Source: an uncultured Bacteroidales bacterium | GTDB taxonomy: Bacteria; Bacteroidota; Bacteroidia; Bacteroidales; Bacteroidaceae | Length of the DNA stretch: 64,000 nt | Direction of reading: 5' to 3' | Assembly (NCBI GenBank): GCA_902779085.1 | Contig: CACYZY010000001.1 | Location: 310,001-374,000, forward strand | Translations under genes and position numbers: made by a program | Notes under the pieces: model-generated | What the model was told of the DNA's origin: nothing | Database searches by the model: none | What the model saw: the letters and a program-made list of their open reading frames with translations, nothing else | Part shown: in pieces, positions 36,522 through 44,636 of the stretch | Numbering within the stretch: the stretch's first letter is position 1 | Layout of the letters: the number at the start of each line of letters is the position of its first letter

Positions 36522-37790
36522 ATGGATATGAATTTAATATTAGCGAGCATTGGGGTATTCCTTGTAGTCATCCTGCTGCTTGTCATTATCCTGCTGGTTG
36601 CCAAGTATTACTTGGTGCCTTCAGGCATGGTTAAGATTTCTATCAATGGCGGCGACAAGGTGCTGGAGGTAAACTCTGGTAGCACTTTGCTCAATACATT
36701 GGTGACTAACGACGTTCACCTTCCTTCTGCCTGCGGTGGTAAGGGCTCTTGCGGTCAGTGCAAGGTACAGGTGCTCGAAGGTGGTGGTGAGATACTGCCA
36801 TCAGAGACCTCACACTTTACCCGCAAACAGCAGCAAGACCACTGGCGTCTGGGCTGTCAGGTTAAGGTGAAAAACGACCTCTCTATCAAGATTCCTGAAA
36901 GCATCCTTGGTGTGAAGGAATATGAGTGTACCGTCGTTTCTAACAAAAACGTGGCATCATTCATCAAGGAGTTCATCGTACAGCTGCCTCCTGGTGAGCA
37001 CATGGACTTCATCCCTGGTTCTTATGCACAGATCCAGATTCCTACCTATGATATGGACTACGACAAGGACATCGATAAGGAGTCTTTGGGTGAGTACCTG
37101 CCAGCATGGGAGAAGTTCGGTCTGTTTACCTTGAAGTGCAAGAACGATACACCAACTATTCGTGCATACTCTATGGCTAACTATCCAGCTGAGGGTGACC
37201 GCTTCATGTTGACCGTACGTATTGCTACGCCTCCATTCAAGCCAAAACCACAGGTGGGCTTCATGGATGTTAGTCCTGGTATCGCTTCTTCTTATATCTT
37301 TAGCCTGAAGCCAGGTGACAAGGTGAAGATGAGTGGCCCTTATGGTGAGTTCCATCCTATCTTCGACTCTAAACGTGAGATGATTTGGGTAGGTGGTGGC
37401 GCCGGTATGGCTCCTCTGCGTGCACAGATTATGCACATGTGTAAGACGTTGAAGACCAAGGATCGTGAGATGCACTATTTCTATGGCGCACGTGCGTTGA
37501 ACGAGGTATTCTATCTCGACGACTTCTTGGGCTTGGAGAAGGAGTTCCCGAACTTCCACTTCCACTTGGCACTCGACCGTCCAGATCCTGCTGCCGATGC
37601 TGCTGGTGTAAAATACACAGCTGGTTTCGTTCATCAGGTGATGTACAACGACTATCTGAAAGACCACGAGGCTCCAGAGGATATCGAGTATTACATGTGC
37701 GGTCCTGGTCCTATGTCAAAGGCTGTAGAAGGTCTGCTCTACGATTTGGGCGTACCTGCACAGAATTTGATGTTCGATAACTTCGCATAA
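36522..37790 (+). CDS. nqrF: Na+-translocating NADH:quinone reductase subunit F
   Basis: 422 aa. N-terminal membrane helix (VFLVVILLLVIILLVAKYYL), a 2Fe-2S ferredoxin domain (CGGKGSCGQCKV plus a later Cys in LGCQVKV), an FAD-binding domain (RAYSMANYP) and an NAD-binding domain (MIWVGGGAGMAPLRAQIMHM, YMCGPGPMSKAV). This is the NADH-oxidising entry point of the complex. Confidence 0.97.
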   Translation: MDMNLILASIGVFLVVILLLVIILLVAKYYLVPSGMVKISINGGDKVLEVNSGSTLLNTLVTNDVHLPSACGGKGSCGQCKVQVLEGGGEILPSETSHFTRKQQQDHWRLGCQVKVKNDLSIKIPESILGVKEYECTVVSNKNVASFIKEFIVQLPPGEHMDFIPGSYAQIQIPTYDMDYDKDIDKESLGEYLPAWEKFGLFTLKCKNDTPTIRAYSMANYPAEGDRFMLTVRIATPPFKPKPQVGFMDVSPGIASSYIFSLKPGDKVKMSGPYGEFHPIFDSKREMIWVGGGAGMAPLRAQIMHMCKTLKTKDREMHYFYGARALNEVFYLDDFLGLEKEFPNFHFHLALDRPDPAADAAGVKYTAGFVHQVMYNDYLKDHEAPEDIEYYMCGPGPMSKAVEGLLYDLGVPAQNLMFDNFA

Positions 37791-37812
37791 GGTTATCTTA
37801 CACCATATATAT

Positions 37813-37844
37813 AAATATCCCCCGTTTTTCAGCGGGGGATATTT
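37813..37844. terminator. Bidirectional terminator between nqrF and nudC
   Basis: A perfect 12-bp stem AAATATCCCCCG / CGGGGGATATTT with an 8-nt loop, followed by a T-rich tail on the plus strand. The A-rich left flank allows use by the convergent nudC transcript as well. Confidence 0.88.
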
Positions 37845-37847
37845 GTT

Positions 37848-38651
37848 TTATTTTGTCAGCCACCAGTCAATTAATTTTCGGGCTATACTCATCTTTTGCG
37901 GAATATGCGGTAGATTCTCTCGTTTGTAGAAGGCACCAGCCGTCAGCTCGTCTTCCTGCAATTTGATGTTGCCACTATCATATTCTGCTGTGAAGCCTAC
38001 CATCAAACCACTGGGGTAGGGCCATGTCTGACTACCAAAATATTGTAGGTTCTTGATGGTAAGTCCTGTCTCTTCCATCACCTCTCGACGCACACACTGT
38101 TCCAGGTTTTCGCCAGCCTCCAAGAAGCCAGCCACTAATCCATAATAGTCACGCTTGAAAGCACGATTGTGTACTAACAGTATCTCGTCACCTTTCTGTA
38201 TCAATACAATGATGGCAGTGGCAATAGGAGGGTACATCTCCAATCCGCATTGTGGACACTTCTTCATGATGGGCGTTTCCTGTACGGTAGGCACCCCACA
38301 GGTAGGGCAAAAGCGACTGTGTTTATCCCAGTAGAGAATCTGTGCAGCCTTGCCTCCACAGAGATAATCCTCTAAAGGTATGTAGTTGAAAGAATCTCTT
38401 AATCCGACCAGTGTCCAATGGCATGCCTCTCCGTTTGCTTCGCAACCACCTTCTTTTACTGATTGGAGGAGTTTTGTAGGTCCCTCATCTATTTCGTATG
38501 TCTTCACCTTCACGCCATCATTCATCGTCACCTCATGCACTTGGTGCCCATCAGGCACAGGCACTGGAGGCTCATTGCCCTCTGGTACCTGCAAAGCATC
38601 GCCTTGCTGCAGTAAAAGCAGTTGACCATTATAGAATACAAACCATTTCAT
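37848..38651 (-). CDS. nudC: NAD+ diphosphatase (NUDIX, NudC type)
   Basis: 267 aa from the ATG at 38651 (MKWFVFYNGQLLLL). A zinc ribbon (CPTCGVP and MKKCPQCG) precedes the NUDIX domain, whose box is GFLEAGENLEQCVRREVMEETG. The NudC specificity motif is represented by GSQTWPYPSGLM, close to the usual SQPWPFP. The enzyme splits NAD(H) into NMN(H) and AMP and in other bacteria removes NAD caps from RNA. Its ATG overlaps the mltG stop (ATGA). Confidence 0.93.
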   Translation of the reverse strand: MKWFVFYNGQLLLLQQGDALQVPEGNEPPVPVPDGHQVHEVTMNDGVKVKTYEIDEGPTKLLQSVKEGGCEANGEACHWTLVGLRDSFNYIPLEDYLCGGKAAQILYWDKHSRFCPTCGVPTVQETPIMKKCPQCGLEMYPPIATAIIVLIQKGDEILLVHNRAFKRDYYGLVAGFLEAGENLEQCVRREVMEETGLTIKNLQYFGSQTWPYPSGLMVGFTAEYDSGNIKLQEDELTAGAFYKRENLPHIPQKMSIARKLIDWWLTK

Positions 38652-39685
38652 CTGCTGATTCTCCGTTTGTTCAAGGCTGCCCAGTAACGTTGTGCATTGT
38701 TCAGATGTTCGCGATAGGTAGCTGCAAAGTTGTGCGTACCAGAGAAATCTTCCTTGGCACACATATAGAGATAATTATGATGCGCATAGTTCAGTACGGC
38801 ATCCAAACCCACTACCGAAGGAATACGTATAGGGCCAGGAGGCAGTCCTTTGTAAAGGTACGTATTGTAAGGCGACTCCACGCTCAAATCAGAGTTGAGG
38901 ATACGGCGGATGCCAAACTCTTGCAAAGCAAACTTGATAGTAGGGTCGGCTTGCAAAGGCATGCCGATGCGCAGGCGGTTGTAGTATAAACCAGCCACCG
39001 ATGGCTTCTCTGGATTATTGTTGGTCTCTTCCTCCACAATCGAGGCAAGGGTGGCCACTTCGTTCTCTGTCAGTCCCATCTCTTTGGCTTTAGCCTGACG
39101 ACTGCTGTTCCAGAAACGCTTATGCTCTGTCTGCATACGCTCGAAGAACTCATCTACCGAAATATCCCAATACATCTCGTAGGTCTCGGGAATGAACAAC
39201 GCAGGCATCGTCTCTTTGGTGTAGCCCATCTTGGTTTGGAAAGCAGAGTCATACATCAGTGTGGCAATTTCCACAGAGTCAATCATCAATTGCCGACCCA
39301 CCTGACCAGCCAGCCTCCTCATAGTACGAGCACTGTTGATGGTGATGTTCATGGGTGTCTGATAGCCTCGCCAGATACGGCTGAACACATGATAGACACT
39401 TTCGCCGTTGCGTATCTCGTAACGCCCTGTGCTGATGCTCTCAGGATAGTGACGATACTCACTCATCCACTTGAAACCATGAAAATCCTTCACGTTGCCC
39501 ACCTCTTGCACCTTGACATATACCGAGTCGGCAGTATCGTCACGATCAATATAAACGTAGGCGGTTTGCTGGGGGAAGAATTGCGGCGCCATGAAGAAAT
39601 AATAGAAAGCACCACCGATGACACAAGCCACCAGTACTAAGGCAATGAAAATGCCAATTAGAATGTGTATGGTGCGTTTCTTCAT
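38648..39685 (-). CDS. mltG: Endolytic transglycosylase MltG
   Basis: 345 aa from the ATG at 39685 (MKKRTIHILIGIFIA). A GTG at 39700 would start inside the tRNA-Thr gene and is rejected. One N-terminal helix anchors the protein in the inner membrane, followed by the YceG-like domain with SIVEEETNNNPEKPSVAGLYYNRL, containing the catalytic Glu, then ADPTIKFAL, SPYNTYLYKGLPPGPI. It cleaves nascent peptidoglycan strands. Transcribed with nudC. Confidence 0.95.
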   Translation of the reverse strand: MKKRTIHILIGIFIALVLVACVIGGAFYYFFMAPQFFPQQTAYVYIDRDDTADSVYVKVQEVGNVKDFHGFKWMSEYRHYPESISTGRYEIRNGESVYHVFSRIWRGYQTPMNITINSARTMRRLAGQVGRQLMIDSVEIATLMYDSAFQTKMGYTKETMPALFIPETYEMYWDISVDEFFERMQTEHKRFWNSSRQAKAKEMGLTENEVATLASIVEEETNNNPEKPSVAGLYYNRLRIGMPLQADPTIKFALQEFGIRRILNSDLSVESPYNTYLYKGLPPGPIRIPSVVGLDAVLNYAHHNYLYMCAKEDFSGTHNFAATYREHLNNAQRYWAALNKRRISR

Positions 39686-39694
39686 GTGAGTTTG

Positions 39695-39767
39695 AGCCAC
39701 TTGCCAGACTTGAACTGGCGACCTACGCGTTACGAATGCGTTGCTCTACCGACTGAGCTAAAGTGGC
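39695..39767 (-). tRNA. tRNA-Thr (anticodon CGT)
   Basis: 73 nt on the minus strand. Acceptor GCCACTT pairs with AAGTGGC, with a U discriminator. D-arm GCTC/GAGC, anticodon loop TTCGTAA and T-arm GCCAG-TTCAAGT-CTGGC are all present. The last anticodon-stem pair is A-C. CCA is not encoded. It lies just upstream of mltG. Confidence 0.95.
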
Positions 39768-39798
39768 AATGCATAAGCAATTATTGCTTTTGCGATTG

Positions 39799-39806
39799 CA
39801 AAGGTA
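39799..39806 (-). promoter_or_regulatory. -7 box of tRNA-Thr
   Basis: TACCTTTG on the minus strand lies 31 bp upstream of the tRNA 5' end and matches TAnnTTTG. It may also drive mltG-nudC. Confidence 0.5.
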
Positions 39807-39881
39807 CATCTTTATTTGGATTGAAAAAAAGATTTGCTGTTTTTTTTCTAATAGATTCTGCTTTTTAGCTTTGTTGACAAG

Positions 39882-40841
39882 TCAATCTTTTTTTGACTTG
39901 AAATCCTTAGGCGTACACCCCACATGGTTCCGGAAAAAGCGGGTAAAATGTTGCGGATGCTGAAACCCTAGTTCATAGGCAGTTTCCTTAATGCTGGAGT
40001 TAGGTAAAAGTAATTTATGTTTGGCTAGGTCTAAGATGTATGTTGTGATGTATTCTTGAGCTCCAGTGCCAGTCGATTTCTTTATCAAATCACTGAAATA
40101 CTTGGTAGTGTATCCTGATTTGCCAGCAAAGTATTCCACAGAAGGAAGGCCTTGCTCTTGAGACAGATGTTGAGAAAAGTAATCATGCAACTGGATCTCA
40201 AATGAACTAAGAACTTCCTTGTTGAGCGGACTACGCATCTGGAACTGGCGGTCATACAACCTAAGAAGATACTCTAAAAGCAATTCAAGATTTATACGTA
40301 TCAGGTTGAGACTGTAAGGGTCTATGGGTTGGTTTATTTCTTTTTTGATACGGTCTGTGGTTGCAATGAAAAACTGCTTTTCTTCTTCTGATACTAATAG
40401 CGCTTCATTAATGCCGTAATAGAAAAAGGGATACCTGGTCACCATTTTCTTACCTAATTCCGAGCCACGTATTAAATCGGGATGAAACAATAGACAGATG
40501 GAGTTGGGAACCTCATCTTCTTTTAGATTAATCTGTACCACTTGACCAGGTGCAAAGCAGAATACTGAGCCGTTGCAATAATCATATTTAGTTCGGCCAT
40601 AAAGAATATCTCCGCAATATTTATTCTTTAGTTTGATAATGTAGAAACCTAATTTGAACTGACCGTTCTCACATTGTTTGGCATCATTGAAATCGACAAC
40701 GTCAACCAATGGATTACCGCTATCAAAACCAAATCTAGCATTATATTCTTCAATGGTATTTAGAATTTCCATATTACAATGAATCACAGAATAAGTGTTG
40801 TCAAGATTAAAAAAACTAAAAAACGGTTTCAGCTGCGGCAT
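39882..40841 (-). CDS. AraC family transcriptional regulator
   Basis: 319 aa from the ATG at 40841; the ATG at 40772 (MEILNTIEEYNARFGF) is an alternative that matches the usual start of similar proteins. A longer frame from TTG at 40874 lies on the promoter. The N-terminal part is a cupin-like sensor region (NGSVFCFAPGQVVQINL). The C-terminal two helix-turn-helix units are visible as LPSVEYFAGKSGYTTKYFSDLIKKSTG and IKETAYELGFQHPQHFTRFFRNHVGCTP. Divergent from the EFR1-like gene, which is the likely target. Confidence 0.92.
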   Translation of the reverse strand: MPQLKPFFSFFNLDNTYSVIHCNMEILNTIEEYNARFGFDSGNPLVDVVDFNDAKQCENGQFKLGFYIIKLKNKYCGDILYGRTKYDYCNGSVFCFAPGQVVQINLKEDEVPNSICLLFHPDLIRGSELGKKMVTRYPFFYYGINEALLVSEEEKQFFIATTDRIKKEINQPIDPYSLNLIRINLELLLEYLLRLYDRQFQMRSPLNKEVLSSFEIQLHDYFSQHLSQEQGLPSVEYFAGKSGYTTKYFSDLIKKSTGTGAQEYITTYILDLAKHKLLLPNSSIKETAYELGFQHPQHFTRFFRNHVGCTPKDFKSKKD

Positions 40842-40871
40842 GATAAGTTTTTTGGGTATTTTAATCCGTAG

Positions 40872-40879
40872 CAAAGGTA
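40872..40879 (-). promoter_or_regulatory. -7 box of the AraC gene
   Basis: TACCTTTG on the minus strand, about 31 bp upstream of the start at 40841. Confidence 0.55.
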
Positions 40880-40902
40880 ATGTTTTTTTTGTGCAAATTA
40901 TC

Positions 40903-40910
40903 TACATTTG
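40903..40910 (+). promoter_or_regulatory. -7 box of the EFR1-like gene
   Basis: TACATTTG fits TAnnTTTG and lies 28 bp upstream of the ATG. It is only 23 bp from the divergent -7 box of the AraC gene, so the two promoters overlap and could share an operator. Confidence 0.55.
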
Positions 40911-40938
40911 CAAAAATAAATGTCAAAATTGAAGAATT

Positions 40939-41877
40939 ATGGAGAAACACAAAATCTCGAGAAGAAATGCCCTTAGAATGTTGGGTGCTATGTGTGCAGG
41001 TTCTGTATTGTCATCTTGCACAGGTACTAAGGTTAATACAGAAGAACCTCAAGAGAAATATAAACGCTTGATTTTCTTCTTTTCCGCTACTGGTAATAGT
41101 CTGTACATTGCAAAAGAGCTGAGTGGCGCGGAAGGCACTCTTAAAAGCATTGCTCAAGAAATTCACAATGAGCATCCTGTTTATGAAGCAGAGGAAATAG
41201 GTATCGTATGTCCTATCTATTGCTTTATCCCACCTACCATCGTGCAGGAGTTTTTTGCCCGTTCCACCTTCAAAGCTAACTATCTTTTCTGCGTCGGCAC
41301 ATATGGAGCCAATTCTACCATATTCCCGGAATATGTTGCCCAAATGGCAAAGGATAAAGGACTTGAAATGAATTACATCAATACCATCAAAATGGTAGAT
41401 ACCTATCTACCGTATTATGATATGGAATTACAAAAAGCAGAAGACAAGCAGATACCTGAAAACCTGGCTGCAATAAAGGATTCTGTCAATAGTAGGGAAA
41501 ACTTTATCCGTCCTGTTTCCGAACAAGAGAAGATGTTTTGCGAAGGCTATTATCGCTTCTCGGGGCGTGACCGAGTAAAACCTACTTTTACACGATCAGA
41601 AAAAATAGTTTTTTCAACAGATGATTGTATCGGTTGTGGTATCTGTAACTCAGTATGTCCGCATGGCTCTTGGAAGATAGTTAATGGAAAGAGTGTGGCA
41701 GAGGGTGATTGTGAGAACTGCCTGGCTTGTGTGCACAACTGTCCTACCAAATCCATCTCCATCATACCTACACCACCAGAGCCAGAGGAACCCAACCGGA
41801 ATTCAAGGTATCGCAATCCGAATGTGAGGGTGGGAGAAATTATCTTGGCTAACAGTCAAGTGAATTATAATGCATAA
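40939..41877 (+). CDS. EFR1-type flavodoxin/ferredoxin protein with Tat-like lipoprotein signal
   Basis: 312 aa. The N-terminus has SRRNALRMLGAMCAGSVLSSC: a twin-arginine motif (R8, R9), a hydrophobic stretch and a lipobox Cys27. A flavodoxin-like domain follows (LIFFFSATGNSLYIAKEL, VCPIYCFIPPTIV, FCVGTYGA), then two 4Fe-4S motifs, CIGCGICNSVCP and CENCLACVHNCP. EFR1-family proteins are usually cytosolic; the signal suggests this one is exported folded and lipid-anchored. Electron donor and acceptor are unknown. Likely controlled by the divergent AraC regulator. Confidence 0.85.
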   Translation: MEKHKISRRNALRMLGAMCAGSVLSSCTGTKVNTEEPQEKYKRLIFFFSATGNSLYIAKELSGAEGTLKSIAQEIHNEHPVYEAEEIGIVCPIYCFIPPTIVQEFFARSTFKANYLFCVGTYGANSTIFPEYVAQMAKDKGLEMNYINTIKMVDTYLPYYDMELQKAEDKQIPENLAAIKDSVNSRENFIRPVSEQEKMFCEGYYRFSGRDRVKPTFTRSEKIVFSTDDCIGCGICNSVCPHGSWKIVNGKSVAEGDCENCLACVHNCPTKSISIIPTPPEPEEPNRNSRYRNPNVRVGEIILANSQVNYNA

Positions 41878-41883
41878 ATGTTC

Positions 41884-41914
41884 AATGTCAGCAGTCTTTT
41901 CGATTGCTGACATT
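41884..41914. terminator. Hairpin between the EFR1-like gene and the esterase gene
   Basis: 13-bp stem AATGTCAGCAGTC / GATTGCTGACATT with one G-U pair and a 5-nt loop. There is no T tract, so it may be an attenuator or processing site rather than a full terminator. Confidence 0.55.
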
Positions 41915-41937
41915 ATAAATATTATAAAAATAGAAAG

Positions 41938-43641
41938 ATGAAAGGAATAATGAGAAGTGTTGTTGTGACCGCACTGTTGGCTTTCTGTTGCATAGAAGTA
42001 TTTGCTCAGCCAATGATGAGACCGCAAGGCCCACTAAATGAGTTCTCTGCTCTGGAAGGCACTTCAGCCTTACAGTATAACCTGCCAATGGAAAGGAATA
42101 TTGAGTCACGTGCTGGCTATGGCCCTGCTTTTTATATCTTCCCTGACCAGAAGTTAGATGAAAAGTCGGCTTTGGTCTTGGCAAAAGAGCTCAATATAAT
42201 TGAGATTGCTGCTAAGTACGGCGGTAGGATCAGTGTGGTGAATCCTTCTGGTGCAAAGTGGCAGGCTTCTGATGTGCAAGCTTTCCATGACTTGATAGGA
42301 AGAGGTGGTCCTGCTACCAATATTAAGGTAATAGGCATAGGCAATGGTGCTACATTCGTAAACCAATACTTGGCTGCAACAGACTTGACTGGTGCTATTG
42401 CAGGCATCGTTTCAATCAATGGTGCTCCTGGTAAGATATGCAAACTTCCTGTTCCCGCCTACATTGGCGGCAAGAATGCAGTTAAAGTGGCTAAGCCTTA
42501 CCAAACTGCCAGTGATGCAGCTCCTGCCGATCCATTGCAGCAAGTTGTAGTAAATCCAGATGCTAAAGCTTCTATAGCAGCTTTGTTTGCTGATGCTTGG
42601 GACAAGGTGTTGAGTGCTAACTATCGCTATAACAACTTATATCGTACCTTCTATATGAGTCGTGGCATTGATAATCCAGAGGGCGTTAAGACTTTCGAAT
42701 TGGTGTCTATGCCAATGTTCGACAAGTTAGGCATCCAGCGTAATGTAGTAGAGCATCCTGTGGTGGATACAAATGCTGCTGGTAATGTTGAGAACCCTAA
42801 TAAATACCTTTGGTATGAATATCTGCCTAAGCAAGCTCGTGAGGCAGCTCCTGGCACGGTGCCACTGGTAGTGATTCTGCATGGTCACGGCAATGATCCT
42901 CGTACTCAAAGTGAAACTTCTGGTTTTGTGGAACTTGCTGCTGAAGAGGGATTCATGGTGGTTGAAATGGAGTGGCAGGGCAGTAATGGCTATATTGCTA
43001 TGGGCTTGGATGGCATTGAGGCCGTAATCAGCGTATTGCGTGAGAAATATCCACAGATTGATGGTTCTCGCATTTATTGTGAAGGTTTGTCGGCTGGCGC
43101 TATGACCAGCAATATGCTGGGTGTACGCAAGTCGCATTTATTTGCAGCTGTAGCTGGTCACTCTGGTGGTATTTTCTCTGGCAACGGTTTAGGCTATTAT
43201 GGTTATGGTAGCGAACCTTTGATGAACGAGGCCATTCAGAAACGCGGCGCTGTAGAGATTGGCTATTGCAATGTCGTTGGCACACACGATGATGTGATTC
43301 GCTTCTTTACATCAGACAACTGGAGAGGTAATCCTTATCTAAATGTTTGGCAGATTTACCAGACTATCAATGGTATGGAGGTAGTGGAAAACTTGGATTT
43401 TAATGTTGATAAAACTTTCGGTTTTCAATTACAGGATCGTCAGCAGATACATACAGGTAAGAGTGAGGACATCACCATGGAGTTCGGTCAGTTGTACAAG
43501 AATGGCAAGCCGATGATTCGTCTCATTGTCATCAATAACTATGGCCACTGGAACTTCAAGCCAGCAGCTCGTCTTATGTGGGATTTCTTCCGCCATTTCT
43601 CACGTGACACTCAGACCAAGAAGCTGAATTATAATGAATAA
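41938..43641 (+). CDS. Secreted alpha/beta hydrolase (esterase), possibly two-domain
   Basis: 567 aa with a signal peptide ending near FCCIEVFAQ. The C-terminal half is an esterase-like alpha/beta hydrolase: VPLVVILHGHGNDPRTQSET, nucleophile S385 in CEGLSAGAM, and VINNYGHWNF for the His. The N-terminal half looks like a second, degenerate hydrolase fold: FYIFPDQKLDEKSALVLAKE and VIGIGNGATFVNQYLA, where the nucleophile position is Gly135. Substrate unknown; related proteins include PHB-depolymerase-like and feruloyl esterases. A second esterase gene follows. Confidence 0.75.
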   Translation: MKGIMRSVVVTALLAFCCIEVFAQPMMRPQGPLNEFSALEGTSALQYNLPMERNIESRAGYGPAFYIFPDQKLDEKSALVLAKELNIIEIAAKYGGRISVVNPSGAKWQASDVQAFHDLIGRGGPATNIKVIGIGNGATFVNQYLAATDLTGAIAGIVSINGAPGKICKLPVPAYIGGKNAVKVAKPYQTASDAAPADPLQQVVVNPDAKASIAALFADAWDKVLSANYRYNNLYRTFYMSRGIDNPEGVKTFELVSMPMFDKLGIQRNVVEHPVVDTNAAGNVENPNKYLWYEYLPKQAREAAPGTVPLVVILHGHGNDPRTQSETSGFVELAAEEGFMVVEMEWQGSNGYIAMGLDGIEAVISVLREKYPQIDGSRIYCEGLSAGAMTSNMLGVRKSHLFAAVAGHSGGIFSGNGLGYYGYGSEPLMNEAIQKRGAVEIGYCNVVGTHDDVIRFFTSDNWRGNPYLNVWQIYQTINGMEVVENLDFNVDKTFGFQLQDRQQIHTGKSEDITMEFGQLYKNGKPMIRLIVINNYGHWNFKPAARLMWDFFRHFSRDTQTKKLNYNE

Positions 43642-43717
43642 TACATTTTGGAAGAGGGCGTTTATGTCGAATTGTCCTCTTCTTTTTTCTATCATTCTTG
43701 TTCTTAAATACAAAACA

Positions 43718-44566
43718 ATGAAGAGGCTATTTACTTTGCTTTGCTTATGCCTGCTTTCATGGATTACAGTCTGTGCACAGATGGGTACACCAGTCATCAT
43801 TCCTTTGTGGCCTAATGGAGCGCCCAACGACAACCATCTTACTGGTGATGAAGGGCATCCAGACCCTAGAAGTGTCAACAATGTTTCTAAGCCTGAGTTG
43901 TGGGTTTACCCTGCATTCAGACCAAATGGTACTGTCATCATCGCTTGTCCTGGTGGCGGATATGTCTATTTGGAGATAGAAAAAGAAGGCACTGCATTGG
44001 CACCATGGTTCAACTACATAGGCGTGACGCTCGCTGTGCTGAAATATCGTATGCCGAACGGCCATTTTGAGACTTCTTTGAGCGATGTGCAGGAGGCAAT
44101 CAAGATTATGCGTCAGCATACCGAAGACTGGAAGGTGAATCCAAACAAGGTGGGAGTCATGGGGTGTTCTGCTGGTGGTAACCTGGCTTGTGAAGCTGCT
44201 GTACAGTTTACGGGCCCAGAAAATAGACCTGATTTCCAGATACTGCTCTATCCCTCCACCATACCTAATAGCTATATGAACAATGAGATGCATGGAGCTA
44301 ATGCCACGCAGGAAATGATAGACAAATACACCATACTTAAAAATGTCAAGTCTAACACTCCTCGCGCTTTTATAGCTTGCAGTGCCGACGACCCTATCGT
44401 GTCGTTTGAAGATAGTATTCAATATTTTCGCGTGTTACAACAGAACCGCATTCCATCAGTGTTGCATATTTATCCTACTGGTGGTCACGGATGGTGCGAA
44501 GGTCCTTGGTTTCATTACGCCCGAGAGTGGAAAGCCGAATTAGAAAGATGGCTGCTAGAAGAATAA
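43718..44566 (+). CDS. Secreted alpha/beta hydrolase / acetyl esterase-like protein
   Basis: 282 aa from the ATG at 43718, which opens a signal peptide (MKRLFTLLCLCLLSWITVCAQ). The upstream in-frame ATG at 43634 would bury this signal. Catalytic features: oxyanion segment CPGGGYVYLE, nucleophile in VMGCSAGGNLACEAA, Asp in CSADDPIVSFED and His in YPTGGHGWCEGPW. The pattern is that of BD-FAE/acetylxylan-esterase-like enzymes that remove acyl groups from plant polysaccharides; substrate inferred. Probably co-transcribed with the preceding esterase gene. Confidence 0.88.
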   Translation: MKRLFTLLCLCLLSWITVCAQMGTPVIIPLWPNGAPNDNHLTGDEGHPDPRSVNNVSKPELWVYPAFRPNGTVIIACPGGGYVYLEIEKEGTALAPWFNYIGVTLAVLKYRMPNGHFETSLSDVQEAIKIMRQHTEDWKVNPNKVGVMGCSAGGNLACEAAVQFTGPENRPDFQILLYPSTIPNSYMNNEMHGANATQEMIDKYTILKNVKSNTPRAFIACSADDPIVSFEDSIQYFRVLQQNRIPSVLHIYPTGGHGWCEGPWFHYAREWKAELERWLLEE

Positions 44567-44569
44567 ATG

Positions 44570-44611
44570 AATGCTCTCACCGTTAGCTAAACTGACTAAG
44601 GTGAGAGCATT
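44570..44611. terminator. Hairpin terminator between convergent genes
   Basis: AATGCTCTCACC (44570-44581) and GGTGAGAGCATT (44600-44611) form a perfect 12-bp stem between the esterase and the convergent phosphatase gene. The tail is A/T rich rather than pure T. Confidence 0.65.
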
Positions 44612-44636
44612 TAAAACTTAATAAGTGATAAATCTA

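Noticed and set aside
36957-37667. 236-aa minus-strand frame
   Set aside because: Antisense to nqrF; explained by codon bias of the real gene.
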